From CAYFVR01 sp046541515 (lineage in GTDB: Bacteria > Desulfobacterota > Desulfobacteria > Desulfobacterales > Desulfococcaceae): a stretch of DNA of 22,902 nucleotides. How positions within the stretch are numbered: the first letter of the stretch is position 1; every line of letters starts with the position of its first letter. The translations under genes and the position numbers were made by a program. Positions 15,689-20,781 of the stretch are shown in pieces. A model generated the notes under the pieces. The model was not told where the DNA came from. It saw only the letters and a program-made list of their open reading frames with translations, and ran no database searches. The stretch lies in the NCBI GenBank assembly GCA_046541515.1, contig JBKHDD010000065.1:1-22902 (forward strand), read 5' to 3'.

Positions 15689-15705
15689 CCGGCATGGCGA
15701 CTGCA
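15689..15705 (+). promoter_or_regulatory. Sigma54-like promoter for the DUF4168 gene
   Basis: CCGGCATGGCGACTGCA has GG-N10-GC spacing and matches the sigma54 consensus at all but three of the defined positions. It lies about 68 bases upstream of the ATG at 15774. The -24 GG is part of a small dyad CCGGAA-TTCAT-TTCCGG (15676-15692). Confidence 0.6.
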
Positions 15706-15773
15706 AACGTAACTGGCCAACGGGCGAAACGGCCCGGTTTTTCGTATTCCAACCCAAGGAAAGGAGAATGAAC

Positions 15774-16154
15774 ATGAACAAGACGATGATTTCCGCCGCC
15801 ACGGCGGTCCTGCTGGCGATCGGTCTGCTGTTCTCCGCGCCCGCGGCGGCCCAGAGCGACCAGAGCGAATGGGGAGAAACGCCGGGCGCGGCCGAGGAAC
15901 CGGCCGTCGAGTCGCAAGAAGTCCGAAAGGCCGCCCAGGCCTATAAGCGGATCGGGGACATCAACCAGGAGCTTCAGGAGGACATTCAGGACGCCGGGGA
16001 TCAGGAGGAACGCATGCAGATGCAGCGGGACGCCGAGGCGAAAATGATTCGGTCCATCCAGGAAGTCGGGCTTGACGTTCAGACCTACAATCAGGTCATC
16101 AACGCCGTCCGCACCGACGAGGAGTTGCGCGAAGAGTTTGAATCCTCGCTTTAG
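15774..16154 (+). CDS. Secreted DUF4168-family protein
   Basis: This 126-residue protein has a clear Sec signal peptide (MISAATAVLLAIGLLFSAPAAA, cleavage about after residue 26). The mature part is acidic and helical, and matches the DUF4168 pattern: AQAYKRIGDINQELQEDI, AEAKMIRSIQEVGLDVQTYNQVINAVRTDEELREEF. The family is secreted and mostly uncharacterised. I chose the ATG at 15774 because AGGAG (15762-15766) sits 7 bases before it; the ATG at 15768 is too close to that site. A strong terminator follows the gene. A sigma54-like promoter and the divergent two-component genes suggest it is the main output of that system. Confidence 0.85.
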   Translation: MNKTMISAATAVLLAIGLLFSAPAAAQSDQSEWGETPGAAEEPAVESQEVRKAAQAYKRIGDINQELQEDIQDAGDQEERMQMQRDAEAKMIRSIQEVGLDVQTYNQVINAVRTDEELREEFESSL

Positions 16155-16196
16155 TCTTCGCAAGGATTAATCCGGTTTTCGACAACCGCTCCGATC

Positions 16197-16240
16197 GTCT
16201 CCGCCGGACGTTCCGATAACGTCCGGCGGAGACTTTTTTT
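16197..16240 (+). terminator. Rho-independent terminator, 16-bp perfect stem
   Basis: GTCTCCGCCGGACGTT pairs perfectly with AACGTCCGGCGGAGAC around a 5-base loop and is followed by seven Ts. It ends the DUF4168 transcript, only a few bases before the ribosome site of the next gene. The lipoprotein gene must therefore rely on read-through or on processing. Confidence 0.93.
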
Positions 16241-16256
16241 GAGGAGGCATGCCGTG

Positions 16257-16709
16257 ATGAAGATGCATATTTCTTTTCTGGCGTCGATCGTCGCCGTCGC
16301 GGCAACGATGTTTGCCGTGTCCTGCGGCGATGCCGACCCGCCGGGCCAAACGTCTTCGGAGGACCCCGAGATCAACCAGGTGTATCCGAGCCCGGCCGAC
16401 GAAAGGCCGGGAACGGACCTTCGTCAGGGAATTTCCGAGGAAGACATGCGCCTTGCGGCCAAGGCGCATGTGGAGGTGGTGGAGGCGCAAAGAAACCTTC
16501 GGCAGTCCTTGCGGGAGGCCGAGGCCGAAGGCGAGGACGACGAATTGCGGGAGCGAACGGAAAGGAAAATTGGATCCGCCGTCAGGGATACCGGCCTCGC
16601 CATGGAACGATACGAAGAAATCATCGCCCTTGTCGCCCGGGACGAGGCGGCCAGAACCGAATTTATGCAAGCCATTCAAGATATGGAGCTGTGGCGGGAC
16701 CTGGAATAA
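16257..16709 (+). CDS. DUF4168-like lipoprotein, paralogue of the preceding gene
   Basis: This 150-residue protein has a signal sequence ending in FAVSC, a probable lipobox with lipidated Cys23. The -3 Ala is less usual than Leu. The +2 Gly would favour the outer membrane. The mature part has an acidic linker, then a helical domain aligning with the neighbouring DUF4168 protein (AKAHVEVVEAQRNLRQSLREAE; ERKIGSAVRDTGLAMERYEEIIALVARDEAARTEF). I chose the ATG at 16257 because GAGGAGG lies 9 bases before it. It sits directly behind a strong terminator and is followed by another, so its expression is separated from, and probably lower than, that of its paralogue. Confidence 0.8.
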   Translation: MKMHISFLASIVAVAATMFAVSCGDADPPGQTSSEDPEINQVYPSPADERPGTDLRQGISEEDMRLAAKAHVEVVEAQRNLRQSLREAEAEGEDDELRERTERKIGSAVRDTGLAMERYEEIIALVARDEAARTEFMQAIQDMELWRDLE

Positions 16710-16744
16710 GGCGGTTCGCCAACATACCGGCGCCGAAACTTTCG

Positions 16745-16785
16745 CGCCCCCCTGCGCCCGCCGGGCAGGGGGGCGTTGTTTTTTT
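16745..16785 (+). terminator. Rho-independent terminator
   Basis: CGCCCCCCTGC pairs perfectly over 11 bases with GCAGGGGGGCG around a 9-base loop. TTGTTTTTTT follows immediately. It ends the DUF4168-like lipoprotein transcript 36 bases after its stop codon. Confidence 0.93.
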
Positions 16786-16955
16786 CTTGGATCCGGTTTG
16801 CGCTGGGTTAAGATTGCCTTAATTTTTTATTTCGGTAAAAACCCGGCGGTTCGTCCTCTTTCCCGTGTCTTTGGCGAAGATTGGCCTTCCGGCGGAAGGG
16901 GCGCACCGTCGTTCGACGGCTCAAAATTTTGGCCTGTGGAAAGGCGGCGTTGCCT

Positions 16956-17456
16956 ATGGTCTCCATGAGAAAAACGATGAAAAATGGGTTTTGGGGAATT
17001 TTGGCGACGATTTTTCTGTTTCCCGGGTTGGCCTTTGCCGAAAGCCGAGGTGCGGAGGCGTTTCCGCCGGCGGAGGCGGGGACAAACCGGTTCGTGATCG
17101 CGCTGCCGGAAAAAGGCGTGGACGAGACCCGAAATTATCGGGTGGAGCTGATCGCCGGGCGGACCATGGAAACCGACGGGGTGAACACCTATCGGTTGAC
17201 CAGCCGGATCGAGGAGCGGAATTTGGAAGGCTGGGGATACGCCTACTACGAGGTGACCGGCCCGGGTCACGCCGCCGGCACGATGATGGCGGCGCCCGAA
17301 GGGGCGGAACCGGTGGAGCGCTTCGTCTCCGGCCCGCCGTTGCTGATCCGCTACAACAGCCGCCTGCCGGTGGTGGTCTACGCGCCCGAAGGATACGAGC
17401 TGCGCTATCGCATTTGGGAGGCGGGGGAGGAGACCTACGCGGCGCGGGAGGGGTGA
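16956..17456 (+). CDS. eco: Ecotin-family periplasmic serine protease inhibitor
   Basis: This 166-residue protein has a signal peptide (GFWGILATIFLFPGLAFA, cleavage about after residue 28). The mature part follows E. coli ecotin closely: YRVELIAGRTMETD, NLEGWGYAYYEV, GTMMAAPEG, LLIRYNSRLPVVVYAPEG and YRIWEAGEE. Ecotin dimers inhibit trypsin-fold serine proteases in the periplasm. The reactive P1 Met is kept (Met110-Met111 here, Met84-Met85 in E. coli). Both disulfide cysteines (Cys50 and Cys87 in E. coli) are replaced, by Gly75 and Ala113. I chose the ATG at 16956, preceded by a GGCGG stretch; ATGs at 16965 and 16977 are possible. Small hairpins lie upstream at 16885-16919, with no clear promoter. 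Confidence 0.92.
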   Translation: MVSMRKTMKNGFWGILATIFLFPGLAFAESRGAEAFPPAEAGTNRFVIALPEKGVDETRNYRVELIAGRTMETDGVNTYRLTSRIEERNLEGWGYAYYEVTGPGHAAGTMMAAPEGAEPVERFVSGPPLLIRYNSRLPVVVYAPEGYELRYRIWEAGEETYAAREG

Positions 17457-17475
17457 GGGCGCCGGGGCCGGCGGG

Positions 17476-17952
17476 GTGAAATTCGGGCTTCATCGAAGCA
17501 GCGTCCGGGAGGACGATTTGGGCGAGAACATCGACCGGGGCCTCGACGCGCTGGGGAACGAAAACGCAAGGGAGGCGGCAATGACCATCGCGAAACGGTT
17601 GCGCCAGGAAGGACGGCTGGAAGGCATCGGCCGGACCGAACTCATTTGGAAACAGTTGAAAAAGCGGTTCGGCAACCTTTCTCCGGCGCTGGAACGACGG
17701 CTGAACGAGTCCGGGGTGGAGGTTCTGGATCGTTTCGGCGAATCCATTTTCGATTTCGAAAGCCTGGAAGACGCGGAAAAGTGGTGGGAGGATGTCGAAA
17801 ACGGGGGGAGAATGCCTGATCGGCTGCTTTCATGTTTCCGCCAAGTCTTTCCGGCGAAAAACCCCGCGATATTCTCGGCGTGCGAGGGCCGGGGAGTGTT
17901 GCGCCCGGGAGCGACGAGTTGCACTCGTCGCGTCAAGTTGGAACACACGTAA
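17476..17952 (+). pseudogene. DUF4351-domain fragment of an Rpn/YhgA-type nuclease
   Basis: The open frame (GTG start) encodes 158 residues. Residues about 37-110 match the C-terminal DUF4351 region of Rpn-family recombination-promoting nucleases: AKRLRQEGRLEGIG, then LKKRFGNLSPALERRL and DFESLEDAEKWW. The PD-(D/E)XK nuclease domain that should come first is missing. The first ten codons lie in a junction segment also found at 19424-19452, and the last codons are read from a hairpin repeat (17911-17931). I therefore regard it as a remnant, although a short expressed protein is not excluded. Confidence 0.6.
17477..17508. repeat. Junction repeat, left copy
   Basis: TTCGGGCTTCATCGAAGCAG and its surroundings match 19424-19452 (GAAAAATTCCGGCTTCATCG and following bases) with few differences. 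The core GCTTC-ATC-GAAGC is a dyad. At the right copy this stretch is the 3' end of an antitoxin relic on the minus strand (codons for LLR-stop). Confidence 0.6.
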
Positions 17953-18108
17953 AGCTGCAACGAGTCCAACTCGTCGCTCCCAGGGGCCTCCTGGGAGCGA
18001 CAAGTTTTACTTGTCGCGTCATGTTGGAACGCAGGAAAGCTGCAACGAGTACAACTCGTTGCTTCCGGGAAGCAATGCCATCTGGGTGCGACGAGTTGGA
18101 CTCGTCGC
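17911..18108. repeat. Cluster of five 21-base palindromic hairpins (REP-like)
   Basis: The hairpins lie at 17911-17931, 17957-17977, 17997-18017, 18042-18062 and 18088-18108. Each has 9-base arms and a 3-base loop on the plan GCGACGAGT-nnn-ACTCGTCGC. Loops differ (TGC, CCA, TTT, ACA, TGG). Arm changes are compensated in the third (GCGACAAGT/ACTTGTCGC) and fourth (GCAACGAGT/ACTCGTTGC). The spacers after the first and third are alike (GTCAnGTTGGAAC...AAAGCT), so the cluster is a tandem of two composite units plus one single. A sixth copy is at 19588-19608. Confidence 0.9.
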
Positions 18109-18109
18109 C

Positions 18110-18415
18110 TCAGGAGGTCCGGACGTTTTGCAGCTCCTCCCGGACCACTTTCCGGACGACGTCCTCCAGCGGCCCGTCCTCCCGGGCGATGTGTTCGCGG
18201 AGGGCCTGGTTGATCATGGTCTGGTAGTTCCCGCCGCCCCGTTCCTCGACTTGGCTTCGGAACCATTCCAGGATGTCCCGGTCCAGGCGGATGGTGATTC
18301 TTTCCTTGGTTTCACCGGCGGGGAGCGCCGCGCCTCGCCGGCCTGCCTTGAAATCATATTTTTCCGCATAGGGGGACCGCCGGGGTTTTTGCTTTTGATG
18401 CCCGCCGCTTGCCAA
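18110..18415 (-). CDS. BrnA-type antitoxin, copy 1 (start-proximal frameshift)
   Basis: This is a ribbon-helix-helix antitoxin of the BrnA/CopG type, with the DNA-binding strand and helices in KERITIRLDRDILEWFRSQVEERGGGNYQTMINQALREHI. Compared with copy 2 (19343-19870, about 93% identical over 240 bases by eye), the ATG equivalent to the copy 2 start lies at 18369 but is out of frame by one base. A run of five Ts on the plus strand (18359-18363) would need to be six. The frame is rescued only by an upstream TTG at 18415 with a poor ribosome site. No brnT toxin is adjacent. It ends NVRTS, with its stop touching the hairpin at 18088-18108. It may be inactive. Confidence 0.65.
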   Translation of the reverse strand: MASGGHQKQKPRRSPYAEKYDFKAGRRGAALPAGETKERITIRLDRDILEWFRSQVEERGGGNYQTMINQALREHIAREDGPLEDVVRKVVREELQNVRTS

Positions 18416-18496
18416 TTTTTTCCGGAAGCCGTACCATGGGAAGGCAAACCATTCCTTGATTTGCGCTCTTTATCCATTTTTCCCAGGGAGGCGATT

Positions 18497-18727
18497 ATGC
18501 CTTTCGTCACCGACCCGACGCGTCGCAGGCTGATTGACATCCTTCAAACGGATGCCGACGTGGAAATTTGCGAGAAGAAAAATGCGGAAAAACGGGTGTT
18601 CGTTCTTTCCCTCAACGAATCCGGCGGGGACAAGCCCAAAAGACGACTGGCGCCCTTAAAGGGGAAGGCCCGCTGCGTGATTCGGGACGATTTCAAAATG
18701 GACGACGAGGAATTTCTGTCCTCATGA
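18497..18727 (+). CDS. Putative VapB-type antitoxin
   Basis: This 76-residue protein is encoded directly before a PIN toxin, overlapping its start (ATGA, 18724-18727). Its C-terminus (LKGKARCVIRDDFKMDDEEFL) resembles the toxin-binding tails of Phd/VapB antitoxins (GKI...DDFD.PL). Its N-terminus (MPFVTDPTRRRLIDILQTDADVEI) does not show the usual Phd or AbrB DNA-binding pattern, so the DNA-binding class is uncertain. GGGAGG six bases before the ATG supports the start. Function is inferred from position and tail. Confidence 0.75.
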   Translation: MPFVTDPTRRRLIDILQTDADVEICEKKNAEKRVFVLSLNESGGDKPKRRLAPLKGKARCVIRDDFKMDDEEFLSS

Positions 18728-19128
18728 GCTATCTGCTGGATACCCATGCCCTCCTTTGGACCCTTTTTGACGATACTCGGCTTTCCGCCGCCGCCAAGGA
18801 AATTCTCTTGGACGATTCCCTCGATATTTTTGCAAGCGTTACCAATTTCTGGGAAATTTCCCTGAAATTCGGGATCGGGAAACTGGACCTCCAGGGGGTG
18901 GCGCCGGAAGACCTTCCGTCGATCGCGGAAAGGGAATGCGGAATTGAAACCCTGCCGCTATCGGTCGGGCTGGTAACGACCTTTCACCAACTTCCCCGCA
19001 CCGAGCACAAAGATCCGTTCGACCGGCTGATCATCTGGCAGGCGATTCGGGAAGACCTTGTTCTGATTTCCAAGGACGATAAAATGGAACCATATCGGCG
19101 AGATTTTGGTTTGAAAACCTTTTGGTAA
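18724..19128 (+). CDS. vapC: PIN-domain toxin, VapC family
   Basis: This 134-residue protein begins MSYLLDTHALLW, the hallmark of the PhoU-less, PIN-only VapC group. The conserved acidic residues are Asp6, Glu44 (TNFWEISLK) and the Asp of KDPFDRLI, with a closing LISKDDKMEPY strand. VapC enzymes are Mg-dependent RNases, often acting on initiator tRNA or rRNA. The start overlaps the antitoxin stop by four bases, so the pair is coupled. The full length and intact active site suggest it is functional, unlike most neighbouring toxin-antitoxin pieces. Confidence 0.9.
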   Translation: MSYLLDTHALLWTLFDDTRLSAAAKEILLDDSLDIFASVTNFWEISLKFGIGKLDLQGVAPEDLPSIAERECGIETLPLSVGLVTTFHQLPRTEHKDPFDRLIIWQAIREDLVLISKDDKMEPYRRDFGLKTFW

Positions 19129-19434
19129 TTCAGGCCGGGAAGCGGGGGGAATCGGCCGGCGCAGCGAAGCGTTGACCGGCATTTGGCCGATTGCATAATA
19201 TTTGGCGCCCGTCCGAATGGGAAATTGATGGGCACAAAAAGCCGCGCCCACTCTACACGGCTCGGCCTCCTCGGTTCCCGGCAAATTCGGAAATCACTGT
19301 TTTCCGAATTGCCTTCGCCGGAAATTGGCCAAACGGCCCAGTTCAGCCGATCCTGCCCGTCGCCGAGTTTCCGTTTTCGAGACGCGGCCACCAGAATTGG
19401 GATTCCTGGCGCTCGAATCTGAAAAATTCCGGCT
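19129..19434. other. Gap without a gene, one strong stem-loop
   Basis: No credible gene is seen in about 306 bases. The notable item is a stem-loop at 19280-19313: GGCAAATTCGGAAA pairs with TTTCCGAATTGCC around TCACTGT, 13 pairs with one bulged A. No T-run follows, so it is not a typical terminator. Confidence 0.6.
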
Positions 19435-19578
19435 TCATCGAAGCAGCGCCCGGGCCTTCCGAAACACGTCTTCCGCCGGAACGGGCGCCACATCCCCGCG
19501 GTCCAATTCCTCGGCCCGTTCTTTGGCTTCCGCCAGCCATTCTTTCCGGAAATCCTTTGATTCGGCGGTTTCCGTTCC
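19435..19578 (-). pseudogene. Relic of an Unstab_antitox-family addiction module antitoxin
   Basis: In a third minus-strand frame the text reads ESKDFRKEWLAEAKERAEEL then DRGDVAPVPAEDVFRKARALLR, then stop. This is the typical C-terminus of putative addiction module components (TIGR02574/PF09720: WLxEAxxRxxEL...GxVxxVPxEEVFxxxRxxL). The N-terminal half is absent: the frame meets the hairpin at 19588-19608 and the brnA copy. No toxin gene is adjacent. Confidence 0.65.
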
Positions 19579-19587
19579 TTGCCGGGA

Positions 19588-19608
19588 GCGACGAGTTGCA
19601 CTCGTCGC
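19588..19608. repeat. Sixth copy of the 21-base hairpin
   Basis: GCGACGAGT-TGC-ACTCGTCGC is identical, loop included, to the first hairpin of the cluster at 17911-17931, and is flanked by the same GGGA and GTC. It sits at the 3' end of brnA copy 2, as the hairpin at 18088-18108 does at copy 1. Confidence 0.9.
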
Positions 19609-19863
19609 GTCCCGGTGTCCGGACGTTCTGCAGCTCCTCCCGGACCAATTTCCGAATGACGTCCTCCAATGGCCGGTCCTCCCGGGCGATGTGTTCGCGG
19701 AGGGCTTGGTTGATCATGGTTTGGTAGTTCCCGCCGCCCCGTTCCTCGACTTGGCTTCGGAACCATTCCAGGATGTCCCGGTCCAGCCGGATGGTGATTC
19801 TTTCTTTGCTTTCCCCGGCGGGGAGTGCCGCGCCTCGCCGGCCGCCCTTGAAATCGTATTTCT

Positions 19864-19937
19864 CCTTCATATTGCCTCGCCTCGTGGCACACGGTCTTCC
19901 GTGCGGAAATGATTGGGATTGCATTTGCGGAGAACGG
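19864..19937 (-). pseudogene. Relic of the brnT toxin 3' end
   Basis: Just upstream of brnA copy 2 one frame reads AIPIISARKTVCHEARQYEG, matching the BrnT C-terminus (xIRIISARxAxxxExxxYEE). It runs across the brnA start as in intact brnTA operons. Nothing like the rest of BrnT is found further upstream, so only about 25 codons survive. Confidence 0.6.
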
Positions 19938-20004
19938 CCAGATAACGCCCTGGATGCCGTGTTGAAAAGGATGTGGGAATAAATCGGCGAAACGGGAGCA
20001 AGGG

Positions 20005-20034
20005 TTGCCCCGGGGTCGGAGGATGAGATACTAT
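20005..20034 (+). promoter_or_regulatory. Possible sigma70 promoter of the VapB-type gene
   Basis: TTGCCC and TACTAT are 18 bases apart, about 90 bases upstream of the ATG at 20121. Both hexamers deviate from consensus, so this is a weak call. Confidence 0.25.
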
Positions 20035-20120
20035 ACGAGGAATGCTTCGCTAATGACAAGGCGCATGCCGGTTTCCTCGACGGAAAACCGAACCGTCATA
20101 AATTTAAGGGGACGATTTCC

Positions 20121-20363
20121 ATGAAGGCGATCAAAACCGAGGCGATGGTCGATCCCAACCGCGAGATTCACGTCAAACTCCCCGAAGAGGTCCGTGCGGC
20201 GTCGGTGGAGGTGGTGATTCTGTTCGACGAAGAGGCCGGAGGTTCGCCCGCCCAAAAGACTCAATCCGTCCGGAAATTTGGGCAATTTCGCGGGAAAATC
20301 CGGATGAGCGAGGATTTTGACGCGCCGTTGCCGGATGAATTCTGGCTGGGGATCGATTCGTGA
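20121..20363 (+). CDS. VapB-type antitoxin (orphan)
   Basis: This 80-residue protein has an N-terminal strand-rich part (MKAIKTEAMVDPNREIHVKLPEEVRAA, VEVVILFDE) similar to the AbrB-like antitoxins paired with PIN toxins. The C-terminal tail FRGKIRMSEDFDAPLPDEFW is the classic toxin-binding segment of VapB/Phd proteins. GGGGA lies 9 bases before the ATG. The next frame starts inside its stop (GTGA, 20360-20363), as vapC would, but that frame is a chimera without a PIN domain, so the antitoxin is orphaned. Confidence 0.8.
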   Translation: MKAIKTEAMVDPNREIHVKLPEEVRAASVEVVILFDEEAGGSPAQKTQSVRKFGQFRGKIRMSEDFDAPLPDEFWLGIDS

Positions 20364-20598
20364 AGCTTTTGCTGGTAAAAAAATTGCCCCATACCCGTTC
20401 GCTTGAGGTAATCATCCAGCGGTATCGCCTGGGGGGGAAATTTCCCTCGGGAAAGCCGCCAATCTGGCCGGGGTCAGTTGGGCGCGGATGAAGGAAATCC
20501 TGATGGCGAATGGGGTTCCGGTTCGGTTGGGACCGCGAACGGTTTCCGAGGCGAGAGAAGAAGTTCGCGCCCTTCGGGGTGAAATGGAATCGCCATAG
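20360..20598 (+). pseudogene. Chimeric, frameshifted UPF0175-like gene behind the antitoxin
   Basis: The frame opens at GTG with KLLLV, the usual first residues of a VapC toxin, but no PIN domain follows. Instead the text becomes a UPF0175 protein: LEVIIQRYRLGG, then, after a one-base shift, EISLGKAANLAGVSWARMKE and ILMANGVPVRLGP, ending in MESP and TAG. The shift lies in a run of seven Gs (20431-20437); eight would restore the reading frame. Without it translation continues in a short out-of-frame stretch. UPF0175 proteins are small HTH proteins, often partners of PIN toxins. A real inactivation, slippage or a homopolymer error are all possible. Confidence 0.7.
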
Positions 20599-20781
20599 CT
20601 TTCTTTTCCCGCCTGATGAAGCGGGTCGGCGTGCCGCTTGGCGGTCCAGCCAGGTCCTCATGGACTGCGGGCGTGGAACGCGCATACGGGCCTCCCCGCT
20701 GTCGGCTTTCAGGTTTGGCCAAAGGCCACTGGATGTGCGACCAAGCCGCGTTTCATCTTGAAGCGGCGGAAAAGAAAAGTG

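Larger units (their letters stand above)
19343..19870 (-). pseudogene. BrnA-type antitoxin, copy 2, with run-on 3' end
   Basis: The reading frame starts at ATG 19870 and gives the full ribbon-helix-helix domain (MKEKYDFKGG, KERITIRLDRDILEWFRSQVEERGGGNYQT, then LEDVIRKLVREELQNVRT). At the point where copy 1 stops, a 21-base hairpin (19588-19608) follows and no in-frame stop is met. The frame runs on through a relic of another antitoxin to 19343, adding about 90 unrelated residues. The domain itself is intact, so DNA binding could persist. A brnT relic lies immediately upstream, which supports the BrnA name. Confidence 0.65.

Noticed and set aside
16793..16830. GG...GC pairs upstream of ecotin as sigma54 sites
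   Set aside because: The spacing between GG and GC is nine bases in both candidates, which is incompatible with sigma54 recognition.
17911..18108. CRISPR-like spacing of about 45 bases between repeated units
   Set aside because: The repeated unit is a perfect palindrome with variable loop, and the spacers resemble one another. No cas gene or leader is near.
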